The notes under the pieces: generated by a model
Seen by the model: the letters and a program-made list of their open reading frames with translations, nothing else
What the model was told of the DNA's origin: nothing
The model's database searches: none
Part shown: positions 10,373 through 22,408 of the stretch, piece by piece
Layout: each line of letters opens with the position of its first letter
Position numbering within the stretch: the stretch's first letter is position 1
NCBI RefSeq assembly: GCF_001411555.2
Contig: NC_049916.1
Span: 5,704,001 to 5,768,000 of the forward strand
Reading direction: 5' to 3'
DNA length: 64,000 nucleotides
Source of the DNA: Juglans regia
Taxonomy: Eukaryota; Streptophyta; Magnoliopsida; Fagales; Juglandaceae
Made by a program: the position numbers and the translations under genes

Positions 10373-12139
10373 CTTACTTTACATGTATTTATTTCCTGTT
10401 CACTGCTATGGATGAATGCACGGACACCATATGGCCGCATCGGACCATCGCCGGGGGCTTCACACCACATTGATCAAGGCCCAGATCACCATAGCGGGCC
10501 GAGAATGACTCTTTCTTCCCTTCCAGCTTTTTGCACCAATTTTTTGGGTTAATAGTTGATACCGTCTATGGGATCAATTTACTTTCTACACTGGAAGCAG
10601 GAAAAGGACAATTTTCCACCGTGTCAAAAAATTCCCGAAATGGTAAGTGAAAGTCTCCCACATAAGTATTCTCAATCTTTTTACTTTTATTTTTATAGGC
10701 AACACTATTGCAAAAACTGGGCAGGTAAACCTTTTCTCGCTCAAGTGGGAATCTCAAGTTACACGCCACTTGAATTGCAAATGCCCAATACCCTTTAAGG
10801 GTATTGTGCAAAAATAGGGAGTATGGGAGAGAGGATACAGTACATTTAGAGTACACAAGCAGGAACAAACAAGTGTATTGTGCACAGGATGCACGTACCA
10901 TGCATGGCACTGTTCATGCCATGCAAGGTGGGGCCCCGAGGGGGGGAGGGGTGTGCAGGGGTGCACGTTACCATGCACCCTGGGCTCCCCTTGCCTACCG
11001 GCCACCCCTTGGCTTGCCGGCATGCTCTGTCGACACAAAAGTGCTTGCCAACCACCTCGGCCCCACAGCGAGGCACGGGACATACTCGCGGGAGCATGCC
11101 ACGAGCTACGTGGACTTGCTGGTTGCAACCAAGCTGACCGCCAATGTCATCTGAAGTCCCTGGAGTGGTCCTCGACCACCTTCCTCTGGCAAAGATCCCA
11201 CCGCACCAGCCAAGTGCACGGAACTACCCATGGTCGTGGACCCCTCGACCCACCCCTTAGATCACTGGTGTCATATGTCCTTGCCAGGGTGTCGTCGGAG
11301 TGCCCAGACCCATGGTGGGCAAACGTGGCCACTGGCCCTACATTTGCTGGTTCACTCTAAGGCCACAACAGACCACAGTGAGCCCCCTGCTCCTGCTGAC
11401 GGTCACCACTTGGATTGTCGGCGTCTTCTATCTAATAAATGACGGTCCCCGAACGCCACGACAAACTCGTAGCAGTCCACAACCTCACATCTATACAAAG
11501 CGACTCACGGCAAAGAATGTCGTGGGCCCACGGCCGACCATTGGAGGACCTCCCCTCCTTGGTCTTGCCACTTCTCGGCCATGCACCACGACCGAGGTCT
11601 CCCCTCAGCCCTTGATTTCTGGCCCACTCCCAGTGAGCCTCCTCCTCGACTCGACTACTGGTCCCCCCGCCCACGGATTCACCTTTGTCAACCAAACTCC
11701 TCACCCATGACTCAACAGAACTCCTTGCCCAAGCGGCCTAGAAACTCATCGATCAAACTCCTCACCTGTGGTATGCACCTCCTTGCCCAAGCTGTCCAGC
11801 AACTCATCGGCCAACACCCTCGACCATTAACTCGTCAGCCGTTGCAACTAGGAGCTCAGCCAACCCAGTCACTAGGTCCTCTCCTCAACATGGACTAAGA
11901 AAATAAATAAATAACAACTAGTAGCAAGAAATTTTGGTCAAACAAAAATCGGCTATAGTGGATAAACACTCCAGTTTGTCTCCCTAAAAACTTATGCAGT
12001 TTTTTTTTTTACTAACATAATTGATTCCTATAGCGTGAAACATCGGCTACATAGCCACACTCGGACACCGTTCGAACATCTCAATATGTCTCCATTGGAA
12101 TAAACTAATTGGCATTCACATGCACATGGACAAGCACCT

Positions 12140-13330
12140 CTCCTACTTACCCTCCTCGTGAGAGTCAATTGGTGGGTCCAGCCCCTTCGGAGGCCCGATC
12201 TCCCTCACAGAGAGGACCTTGGCTACTCGACAACTTACTTTCCTTGTAGGCATCAATAGGCAAGTCCAGCCCCCCATGGCCCAACCTCCATTACGGTGAA
12301 GTGTGAGACCAGCTCAACCTTGCCCCATACTTACTGTCCCTGTGATATCAACAAGCAGAGCGTGTCCAATCTCAAACTGCCCGACACTTAACTCCCTGTA
12401 AGGAAAAAATGGGCAAGTCTAGCCTTAGGCAGCTCAACCCCTCTCATAGAGGAGAGCGGATCCAGCCTCTCGGCTCTCGGCTGCCTGGCAACTTACCCAA
12501 ACTCCCACCATAGCATAGAGCTAAATCAGTGCCAGCCTGCTCAACACTTACATTCCTTGTGATGTCAACGGGTGAGAGCAGGTCCAGTCTCAAATTGCCT
12601 GACTTACCTCCCCATGGGATCTTGAGGGCGAGTTCAATCCTTAGTAACTCAACCTCCCCTGTGGAGAAGAGTGGGTTTAGCCTTTCGGCTACCCAACGAC
12701 TTACCCTGAGTCCTTGACCCCCATCACGGCCAAGAGCGAATTTAACTTATTAGCTGTCCAAAAACTTACCTCCCCATGGGGACCAAAGAGGTGAGCATAG
12801 CCTAAGGCACCTCGACCTCTCCCACAACGGATTGTCCGACATTACTCTTGGAACAATATCTCATTCAGCGAACATCGAGCACCTACAATCACACCATAAC
12901 CGCTGCCTCAGACCGTCACCACACTCCAGCAAGATGAGTTAGGTTTACAAATTTCGCACTTTTGATTGGAAATTATTTACACTAACCAATTTGACTTTTG
13001 CAGTAGTCTCAAACATCTTCTACTTACCTCCCCATGAGACTCTAAGAGGCGGGTTTAGTCTCTAAGTTGTCCGACCTTTCTTACGGCAAAGTGTGGGTTC
13101 AATCTTTTGACTACCCGATGATTACTCCGAGGATCACATCTCCTCCAACAAACGCCGAGCCACAGGCCTTTGCCACACTCTAGGACGATGATTCAGGTTT
13201 GCACATTTCACACTCATGACTGAGGATTATTTACACTAACTGATTTGGCTTTTGTAGCACAGTCAAACATTTCCTGCTTACCTTCCCATTGAAGGTCAAC
13301 AAGTGGGTCTAGCCGTATGGCAGCCTGGCC
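12140..13330. repeat. Degenerate tandem repeat, units about 60-120 bp
   Basis: About ten loose units, each opening with a form of acttacctccccatg and a following gcgagttcagcc-like block (12145, 12231, 12326, 12492, 12548, 12602, 12700, 12768, 13022, 13279). A higher-order block of about 255 bp (ttatttacactaac...tttgg/acttttg) appears at 12970 and 13227. Confidence 0.6.
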
Positions 13331-13563
13331 TACCTCACAGCGAAGTGCGGGTCATGTCTTTCAGCTGCTTGACATTACTCATGAGACGACATCTTCTTCA
13401 GCAAACGCCTAGTGTTTACACTCGAGCCATGACCGCCTCTCCTGAGTTATTTTCAGCAACAAGTCAACAAACAGGAAAGGTCAGGGACCGTTTGGCTCCC
13501 CAGACGCCCAATAGGTGGGCAGGTCGAGCTAACTTCCCGCTCCTCTCTCCAATACTAGCTCCG

Positions 13564-14064
13564 CGCTCGCATCTTACACGGTCGAGTGTATCTCCCACCA
13601 AAAGTAGAGCTTCGCGCTCACACCCTACATGGTCGAGTCTATCTCTCGCTTATCTCGCTAAGTCGAGCCCCGCGCTCGCACTTAATGTGATCAAGTCTAT
13701 CTCTCGCTTATCTCACCAGTCCGAGCCCATGCTTGCACTCTAGGTGATCAAGCCTATCTCCTACTTATCTCTTTAAGTTGAGCCTCGTGCTCACACTTAA
13801 CATGGTTGAGTCTATCTCCGCTTATCTCGCTAAGCCGAGCTTCGCGCTTGGACCTTACACGGTCAAGTACATCTCCTGCCAAATGTTGAGTTCCACACTC
13901 GCACCTTACGCAGTCAAATCTATCTCTCGCTCAGCCTCCCACTTATCTCCCCAAGTCGAGCCCCGCACTTGCACTCTGTGCGGTCGAGCCTATCTCCCGC
14001 TTATCTCTCTAAGTCGAGGCCCATGCTCTCACTTAACAAGGTCGAGCCCATCTCTTGCCTAATC
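13564..14064. repeat. Minisatellite, about nine units of about 57 bp
   Basis: Units share the layout gctcgcac..tacacggtcgag, tctatctctcgcttatctc, gctaagtcgagccccgc. Copies begin near 13564, 13615, 13673, 13730, 13788, 13844, 13900, 13967 and 14024. It lies inside the LARD-like interior. Confidence 0.75.
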
Positions 14065-14198
14065 TTGCGCTCAAAGATCTTTATCACTTAACGACGTGAA
14101 ACGGATAACTAAGGACCAGCTCCTGGAATTTATTTCTCTACAGACTTAGGCAGATCAGTTTGATTGCATATTTTATCTTTAAAGATTCTCAAGGTCAT

Positions 14199-14844
14199 TG
14201 TTGGAACAAATTGCCCTTAAGAATTGCGAGCAACTGGAAGGGATAAAATATAACAGTCCCATGGTGTTTTCTAGGCCCAACCCAAAGTAGAAGGACTCAT
14301 AAGGAGAGAAGAATAAGAAGAGGGAAAAGACAAAAGGATGAGAAGGGTGTCACAGTGTCAGGAGGAAAAGAGGGGCGTGGACATAAAGGAGATGTAATAT
14401 GACATAAAGGAGGGGTGAATGGATGTAAAGTAGGTAAGGGGCAGAGGATAAACGAAAGGGACCAGACTTCAGTTTGGGGGGATTGGCTTTTTCAAGCTCA
14501 TGAAGGGACTCCAGAGACGAGTGATCCACCAGAAAATAGAGTTTTAATCTCCATTGTATAGTGAGGACGAGAGATCGTGAGAGACTGTAAAACAAGTATA
14601 TTATTGTAGATTCTCCCCTTCCAAACGACCCATGGACGTAGGCAATTTGTGTATCTCCCTCTCTTTACTTTCCCTGTATTTATTTCTTGTTAACTGCTAT
14701 GGATGTATGCACAGACACCATACAGCTGCATCGGACCATGCCAAGGGTTTCAGACCACACCGATCGAGACCCAAATTGCCATAGCGGGCCGAGAATGACT
14801 TCTTCTCCCCTTCCGGCCTATTGTGTCGATTTTTTGCGTTAATA
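14199..14844 (+). repeat. Right LTR of the LARD-like element
   Basis: Starts at tgttggaacaaattgcc and ends at gcgttaata; it pairs with the left LTR. A third member of the family (22317-27287) shows the same blocks, supporting LTR identity over chance duplication. Confidence 0.7.
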
Positions 14845-15013
14845 GTTACGTTTAGGTAGTGATGTAATCTCAGCTTATCTATGAATAGTAATGAAAAAAT
14901 AATAAAAAGTAATAATAAAACATTAAATAGTAGTATAAAAATAGTGAAAAATAGATAAAACATAACGATAAAATATTGAATAGTGATGGAATGATCGATC
15001 CAAACACAACCTT
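14845..15013. mobile_element. MITE copy B
   Basis: Left end gttacgtttaggtagtgatg, right end gatccaaacacaacc. The interior is rich in aatagtaatgaaa motifs. It abuts the end of the right LTR. Confidence 0.6.
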
Positions 15014-16796
15014 AATCCCCGTTTAGTAAAATTTGGCACCAAACAATGTATGTTTTTCTATATTTTTTCTTTTATTCTTGAGAAGGAGATTCTGCCATAC
15101 CAGAATTATGCCATGTAGCAGATGAAAAATTATTTATACATAATATTTTTTTATAATATTTTACATAATTATGTTTTAAATTAAGAATATTTTCATAAAG
15201 TAACTTATAAAGATAAGATTGTTTTATAAAAATATCTTAAATCTTTAAAAATATAATTATAAAATATAACATGAAATGTATTGTATTGGTATGATTTTTT
15301 GCAGCATATAGCTATCCCTTTGCTTGATTTTGAGACGAGGACTTTTGGGGATAGGGCTAAGTTTCATGAAGTTTTAACGTGTAATGTTTGATACAATTCA
15401 TACAAGTCTGCACGTTATTTTTGAAAAAAAAAATGAGATTTTAAAAAAAATTAATTAATTTTTATATGAATTACATATTAACTCACTTTTTTTTTATTAT
15501 AAAAGAAAGTGTATGATATTTGTGCACTATATAACTATATATATTATTTATCAAATTTAATGGCGTGGCTATTTTTTTTAAAAATAATTTTAAAATCATA
15601 CCAATACTTGTTTTCTGTAAGTCAAAATCATTTTATTTTTAAAATTTTTTAAAATTATAAAAATATCCCTTCTAAATTGATATTTTTTTTCATTTAATAA
15701 AAAATTTGTAAATATAATTTCTAAATAAAAATTGCAAATAAAATTCATCTTAAAAAAAAATATCGATAGAAATACTCAGGGATCCAAAAGGGGAAAGCCA
15801 GGCATTTAATTCTCATTTAACTGCAAGTGGCGTGCAGAACAGGTTGAAAAGGATTCAATGACACATGTCCTTGTTGAAGTTCAATCCAAGAAGCAAGATT
15901 TTAATAACTTTACCATTTATAATTTGTTTTCTAATTTTTTTTAGATAAGGTTGACGAAATTGATCTGTCGTATCAAATTTTTTTTATAATTCTCTTTTGA
16001 AAAAATAACTCAAATACAAGATATTTTTTTAATTTTTTTATCTAATTATTATCTAAACACAAAATCTTAAATAATTGTTCAAATTTTTAAATAAAACACA
16101 AAAAATAATATAACTTTTCAAATTCGCAAAACAAAAGTAACGTTAATTTTGTAACTTTACAATATTTTTCTTTCATTTTTTTTCCTCTCATTTTTTAAAA
16201 TCTAATAAAATATCTTAACTCAAATTATTTTTCTAATATCATAAACTATTTCACTATTATTAATAAATTATTTCACTATAATTTACAAAATTCTTACAGT
16301 CTTCTGCATAGTTGCTGCCTAATATTCTTATAGCCAAATGTAACATTGGGAAAGAATATTTCTGCTCTTCAATATTACCTTGATTTGGTCAATATTGCTT
16401 ATATCATCTACGGAAATGAAGAGAAGAATGACTTGGTCTTTTTTTTTAGCTGGACTTTGGAGGAATTCTAGCCACAGAAATATAATTTTTATTAACAAAA
16501 TCGCTTTGCAGTGGTCCATCCGAAGGTGAGGCATTAACAGCCTCCAATAATATTTCGCCACGTCAGTAATTTCACATAAATTACAATAGACTCATTACAC
16601 TGGAAAATAAAACATATATTCTCTTCACCTTATTCAGAAATCGATTTGAGCCCCCATTCAGAAGTCCTTCAAGCACCATCTCCCCGTCGCCCACCACCGC
16701 TCGACACCATCACCAGTCCGTCGACACCAGTTTCGTCACTAGTCTGTCGTCACCAGCCCATCGCCCACCAATTAGAAGATTTACTCAAAGTATTTC

Positions 16797-16833
<37 letters not shown>

Positions 16834-17154
16834 ACACCTCGAATCGTTTTTGTCTAGGTTTTTTTGGCAAAGCACCGAACACGACACTACTTCCCATTGA
16901 TCGGCACCACCAGTGGCGACCCGTGGTTCACCACTTCCCATTCCTCCTCCTTATTCTTCTTATCTCTGGCTTTTTGTGTTTTTTGTTTTTCCAAATGAAT
17001 TCAAAGAGAAAGAGAAGACTGGAGAGGTAAAGATGATCGATAGAAACCGATGTGCCCAAATTTAAGAAAATAAAAGGAGTACTTCTTTTTTATAAGTGAA
17101 AATAAAAAGAGAATTAATAGAGGGATGATCACTTCAAGGGGATCGGAACTTCGC
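15014..17154. other. AT-rich intergenic DNA, no gene
   Basis: Long A/T runs and no coding signal. The frame at 16646-16900 is Ser/Pro low complexity over a (CT)n run (16798-16831) and is not credible as a gene. Confidence 0.5.
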
Positions 17155-17366
17155 AGGTTTGGCAAGTGGGATGAGACACAAAATTCTTATATCATCTCAT
17201 CATTATAATTTTTTTAAATTTCCACATAAAATATAATAAACAATTTAATTTTTTCAAATCTCAATTCAATTTTTTCAAATCTCAAAACAATAATCATATT
17301 AAAAAAATAATATTTTAAACTTTCATCTAAAATAAAAAATTATCATCTCACTATCCAAACCTACCT
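17155..17366. mobile_element. MITE copy C
   Basis: Left end aggtttggcaagtgggatga, right end tcatctcactatccaaacct. Same family as 9964-10165. Confidence 0.7.
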
Positions 17367-18228
17367 AGTACAGAATCTACATGCTTAAATATAAGAAAAT
17401 CTGCATGATTGAGAATAATTTCACAAGAGAGTGTCACTTGGGAGAGGGTGGGCGGAATAGATCTAGTGCTTTTCTTGCCACCGTCAAGAGAGGGGGGTTT
17501 TGCTCTGGAGGAGGCCGTGCGAGAGGGTGAGGGCACATAAATTCTTTTTTTCGTACGAGAGGGGGGGAAAGGGGGATGAATGGGCAAGGGGATGAATTTC
17601 AAATTCCGTAATGTGCGGCCACATGAAATATAACCTATGATGTCTACGTGTCACTCGCACATTGAATTGCTGTTATTTGAGAGATATTGGATTGACTGGT
17701 TAGAAGATTTACTCTTTTATTAAAATTCTATTTTTAATATTTATTTTTACAAAGTGACGTTATCACATTATTTGATTGTAAAATGAATTGTAAATTAGTC
17801 ATATAAATATCATTATTATTTTTATTATAATTTCCTTAAATTTTCAATCAGATGAATTGGCGAGAGTTAATTTCTCTGGAAATGCAGTTTTTTGGAATTA
17901 ATTTTTTTTAATCAGATTTATCCAACTTGTGGGGTCTTCCATGACATTAAGTTTTAAAAAAATCAATTTATTGAGATTAAGGTTTATAAAATTAATATTG
18001 CTACAAATGATACATGAATAATCTACGATGTCTAATGAACTGTACGTAATGGATCTTTGCGAGTGAAGTCCCATGGATTATACCCGTGAGTCCGTGACGT
18101 GTTCGGGTAATTTATGGACTACACCGTACTCCCTTAACTGGGCTCTTAATTGTCTTTTTTTTTTTTCCAACTTTTTTTTCCTCTCTAAGCCATTGTTGTA
18201 TTACAATAAGGATACATTGCTGGCCAAT
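17367..18228. other. AT-rich spacer, no feature seen
   Basis: No ORF with a recognisable motif and no repeat boundary found. Confidence 0.45.
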
Positions 18229-19312
18229 TGTAACGATCTGATCTAATATTATTAAAAATAAATTATGAATAATTTTATTGAGCTTAAATTAAGTTTAATG
18301 GACCAATTTAGAATAGTTCACGGGCTATTAAGATTTTTTTGTAAGTCATTGGATTTTTTTATGGGCCATATTGGATTAGAATGATTAATTCTTGGGATTT
18401 AGTTAGGCACAAACCGAAAATTTTTATTTTAAAGTTTGAGAATTTTAGAAGAAATTAAGAAAATGATAATTTAAAAATCCAATTGAAATTACTGAATTTT
18501 AACCAATGAAATGAATCCTTGGGCCAATACTGGTTTCTCTATAATTATAAGCCACGTAAGTCTCCACTTTCTACTAAAATTCACGCTTCAATAGAAGTCT
18601 ATACCAACAGTGTTACAACTTTACAAATCTCTTCACTCTAGATTTCCTATTAATACTGAACTCCATGCTCAATACATGCATCACATTCTTCTTCAAGTCC
18701 ACTTTAATTCCTTGAACTACTCACTCACGCATGCACAACAAGTCACTCACGCACAACACCCATTTCACAAACCACCTCCCTTCAGCCCTATAGCACGTCG
18801 GAAACCACCCACCATTTCTTCCTCCCTCACAGCTCACGGCCCCCACTCTGCTGCTGCCACCTTTCCCCTCAAACTAACAAATGTCCAAGCCACTCCTCCA
18901 TATGCTGTGAACCACCATAGAAACCAGATCCACAGACCCAATTTCTGCACGCACATCACCACCATCGAGAGCCTCTATTTTAGCCACCTCCTCCACACCG
19001 CGACCGCGCAGCTCTGAGAACCACTAAGATGAAGCCTAGCCATGACCCAACTCACCGATACGCAAACAAGCCTGTTCTTCACACCAAAAATAGAGCACTC
19101 GGAGACTACGCAAACCAGGCTCTTTCAACATCGGACACCTCTAGTTGACGTCCAAAGCACATCCAACAACTCCTTCGCGCCTACTTCCTCAGTCGTAGAT
19201 AACAAAAACCACCACCGTGCCAAGACTACACCGTAAGCCTCCATGTTATCTCTCTGCCTTTATTAGTTTCTCTTCCTCCCAACGTCAAATACTAGTCTTA
19301 TGTTAGACTCTC

Positions 19313-19672
19313 CACTACAAGAAATAAGACTTTTTGCGACGATTTTATGTCTGTTGGAAATAAAATCGCTACAATAACCTTTAATTGCATCGATTTTTTA
19401 CATCATTGCTAATTTTTTACATCAAGTTGGAAAATGGGCTTTTGCGGCGATTTTTATACTTTTTGCAACGAATAAATTCAATGCGAATAATAAATTGGTC
19501 TTTTGCAGCGAATTATCAATTTTTACGACGAAACATTCGCCGGAAAAAGTAATATCATTTTTTGCGACGGTTAATTAATCGCTGCAATTACAAAAGTGGT
19601 CAGTTGCAGCGATTTTTTGTATTTAACAATCGCCAAAAAAAAGTATTTGCAGCGATTTTAAAATTGTCAAGC
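19313..19672. mobile_element. CACTA element end with GCGACGA subterminal repeats
   Basis: Opens CACTACAAGAAATAAGACTT, followed by at least eight copies of ttgc(g/a)(a/g)cga-type motifs on both strands (for example 19330, 19442, 19501, 19562, 19605). No matching right TIR was found, so this is a truncated copy of a second CACTA family, distinct from the TTCGAACG family at 304. Confidence 0.65.
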
Positions 19673-19984
19673 TTTTAAGCTTTTAGTCTCTCTAACTAGT
19701 GCCAGCCCTCAGTCTTGAGCCATCGACGAACCACCTAGAGCCCATCGTAAGCCACGGACGTCCAAGCTCTGATCTCCTCTGTAAGTGATCTCTCTGTCTC
19801 TCTGTCTCTCTGTCTCTCTGTGATAAAGCGCAGTACGCCCCCTCCCTTGTGTGATCAACATATTAAGTCCCATGGCTTTGATATATAGGTTGGAGTAATT
19901 ACATAGTACTTACATAGTGTACTGTATAGGTAATATAGACTTATTATTAATGGATGGAAAGATTTATGTGTTGGGCTTAATGGG

Positions 19985-19985
<1 letters not shown>

Positions 19986-20023
<38 letters not shown>
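19986..20023. repeat. (TA)n microsatellite
   Basis: About 19 TA units. Confidence 0.9.
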
Positions 20024-20026
<3 letters not shown>

Positions 20027-20411
20027 TATTGATTTAAGAGAGTTACACACGAAAGGTTAGACTATATTAGGAAAACTGAGCAAACGGCGGGAAATTTAAG
20101 TGGGACATATAAACTCTAGATATATAGAATTGATGTCAATATTATAGAGTCAATATGATTTTAGAGTTATGAATGATCAATATTTATGAAAATATAGGTT
20201 AATTTATAAATTCAGGTTTTGATTACGAAGTACGTGTTAAGTTAGAAATTTACGCAGGTTACATGTATTTTATAGGTAATCAGTCGCGCCCAGAAAATAT
20301 TGGATTAGCGTTACCAGGTAAGTAGCATGATCATACCCTTACACGTATATACAGTAAACATCATGCCTTTATAAAAATATTATGCATGTACGTCCTCCAT
20401 TGGAAGCCTAT

Positions 20412-20760
20412 TTTTACGTACCCAAATCATGATAAAATTATGAAAAATCTATGATTTTACGTGAAAATTTATGCATTAAAATAATTCATAAAAAGCCATG
20501 CATGATTTTACGTACCCAAATCATGATAAAATTATGAAAAATCTATGATTTTACGTGAAAATTTATGCATTAAAATAATTCATAAAAAGCCATGCATGAT
20601 TTTAGGTGAAGATTTATACATTAAAATATTAATGAAAGTCATATGATTTTATGTGAAGGTTTATGTATTAAAATATTTATGAAATGTTATGATTTTATGT
20701 GAGAGTATGCATTAAAATATTTATGAAAAATCATGAATTTATGTGAGGAGTTATGTTATG
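20412..20760. repeat. Tandem repeat: 94-bp duplication plus about 47-bp degenerate units
   Basis: 20412-20505 is repeated almost exactly at 20506-20599. Each half is itself made of two roughly 47-bp units starting gattttacgtg..., and three more diverged units follow to about 20760. Confidence 0.85.
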
Positions 20761-21478
20761 AAGGAATGTGATTTTTTTTTAAATTTATGATATGGCAAGT
20801 ATGCAAGTATGATTATGATAAAATATGAATGATACGATATGTAACGACCAATGTTATGATATAAAGATGGTACATTTGTTATGGGCAAATTGCATTGCCA
20901 AGTTGTACCAACAGTGCACCCAGTATATCTTCCTTATGTATGGATTCCACAACCCGCAGCCACGGGCGGAATCGAAATCTACTTAAACTCGCTAACCCTA
21001 ACTCACGGGGGTCAAAAGTGGGTATCGACCATTGATAAGTGAAAGATAAGTTTATGTTCATGTTATTTACGTATGTATTTATGAACATGTACGTTTTTCA
21101 AGAAAATTCGATATTTATTATGTTTACTGTATGATGTGTTGTTTATTGAGTATTCGACTCATTTTTGTAATTTTTTTTTTTATGTTTTTAAACCACCCCA
21201 AGTGATGACATTTATGAGGATGAGACTGTAGGACTGGACTTTACCCAGGGAGGCGAGGCAGAGGCCTAAATAGTTTATGTCATGTTCAGTTTATGATTTA
21301 AGGTTTAAATAAATTATTTTGATAAGCACATGAGACTTTAGTATTTTTTTAAAAAATAAGTGATTCTGCAAACTCTATTTTGGATTTTAAGTATTTAATA
21401 AAGTTTGTTTTATTTATGGAATCTTTCGCATCTGGCGCTTCATTAAGAAGAAAAAGTTTTTAAGTTCAAGTTTTGTAG

Positions 21479-21811
21479 TGTTGAGAAATAATCTCACATT
21501 TTCTGTGGACAATGTCTTAGGCATGTTTATAAGGAATGAACAATCCTCTCTTGTAGAACCGATTTTATGAGGTGAGTTACGCCCATGAATTTCTTCATGG
21601 TATCAGAGTCTGCTACAAAACGAGTGGGGGCCCACACTACTTACCTTGTGACAAGGACCAGAAAAAAATACTAGCATGCATATGAGAGAATGTGTTGAGA
21701 AATAATCTCACATTGCCTATGGACAAGGTCTACGACATGTTTATAAGGAATGAACAATCCTCTCTTTTAGAACCAGTTTTATGAGGTGAGTTAGATCCAT
21801 GAATTTATTCA
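21479..21811 (+). mobile_element. TRIM: 333-bp LTR retrotransposon with 119-bp LTRs
   Basis: Left LTR 21479-21597 and right LTR 21693-21811 are both exactly 119 bp, starting TGTTGAGAAATAATCTCAC and ending TTCA. The primer-binding site tggtatcagagtc follows the left LTR at once (21598). A purine run (atgagagaa) precedes the right LTR. The flanking pentamers tgtag and agtag match in 4 of 5 bases. It has no coding capacity. Confidence 0.9.
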
Positions 21812-21872
21812 AGTAGCACACCGATTTCCTAAAAATTCTAAAAATGTCTTTATTGAGAAGCGAAGTGTTACA

Positions 21873-22316
21873 CCAACGGTGACCACCCCTTGTTGTTGTG
21901 AGTATAGTTATGAATTCCTTTTTGTTTGAATCGGAACAGTCGAGTTTTTTTGTTTGTATAGTATTCGATTCTTCCTCATTTCATTTCACTCTTGATTTCG
22001 GTTTGTTTCGGTCAATTTTGAACTACATTCTATCCCAAACTTTTTTAATGATAAATTTGCAATTTTTTTTGTGTTTGGATTACATATTTGTAAATATCAA
22101 ATCTATATGATATTTATGTAATTTTAAAATCTAAAAATTATTTTTATAAGTTTAATTATTTTTATAACTTTAAATATATCTCCTCATTCTTTTTTTTAAA
22201 TCTCTTTATTTTTGATAAATTCTCGAGTCTTTAATTTTTTTTCTTTTCTGTTTTTGTGTCTCAATTCAGTTTGTACTTTTTAATATTATATTTTAACACT
22301 ATTATCTCAACTTTTT
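21873..22316. other. AT-rich spacer, no gene
   Basis: Two short Phe/Leu-rich frames here carry no motif. The stretch lies between the solo LTR and the next LTR fragment. Confidence 0.45.
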
Positions 22317-22408
22317 TATTATTTTCTAGAAGGGATAAAATATCACAGGCCCATATTAGGTTTCCAAGCCAAGCCCAATGTGAGGGGACTCATCAGGAAG
22401 AAAGAAAG

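Larger units (their letters stand above)
9731..10555 (+). repeat. Left LTR of a large non-coding LTR element, 5' truncated
   Basis: Matches the right LTR 14199-14844 block by block: gagaagggtgtca, gacataaagga, gggactcca, cgacccgtggacgtag, catcggaccat, gcgggccgagaatgact. It carries a MITE (9964-10165) and a long (CT)n run (10286-10357) that the right LTR lacks. The end is followed by ttgataccgtctatgggat, a decayed Gypsy-type primer-binding site (usual TTGGCGCCGTCTGTGGGA). Confidence 0.75.
10556..14198. mobile_element. Interior of a large retrotransposon derivative (LARD-like), non-coding
   Basis: The 3.6 kb between the two LTRs is much more GC-rich than its surroundings and contains no gag or pol motif. 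ORFs of up to 160 codons overlap in several frames, as expected for GC-rich non-coding DNA. The right part is built of degenerate tandem repeats (12140-13330 and 13564-14064). The pattern fits a large non-autonomous LTR element, probably of Gypsy type from its primer site. Confidence 0.65.
18229..21872 (+). mobile_element. Probable solo LTR (about 3.6 kb with nested inserts)
   Basis: Starts tgtaacgatctgatc and ends gcgaagtgttaca, an inverted TGTAAC/GTTACA pair of the kind that bounds Gypsy (Tekay-like) LTRs. The flanks ccaat (18224-18228) and ccaac (21873-21877) agree in 4 of 5 bases as a TSD. No gag or pol is present. Contains a CACTA end, a (TA)n run, tandem repeats and a TRIM. The ORF at 18610-19017 lies inside and has no family resemblance. 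Confidence 0.6.

Noticed and set aside
10078..10470. 130-codon ORF on - with an Arg-Glu repeat
   Set aside because: The repeat is the translated (CT)n microsatellite.
10878..11360. 160-codon ORF on + and several overlapping ORFs on both strands
   Set aside because: The stretch is GC-rich non-coding LARD interior; open frames occur in many phases at once, with no domain and odd His/Cys/Pro composition.
13303..13743. 146-codon ORF on +
   Set aside because: It is a translation of the minisatellite; the repeated Ser/Leu-rich peptides follow the DNA repeat unit.
16646..16900. 84-codon ORF on +
   Set aside because: Low-complexity Ser/Pro/Leu over a CT repeat; no domain and no nearby gene structure.
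18610..19017. 135-codon ORF on + (His/Pro/Ser-rich)
   Set aside because: It lies within the solo LTR and has no motif and no splice or promoter support.
20412..20600. Direct repeats that might suggest a CRISPR-like array
   Set aside because: Units are contiguous with no unique spacers, and the genome is a plant nuclear one.
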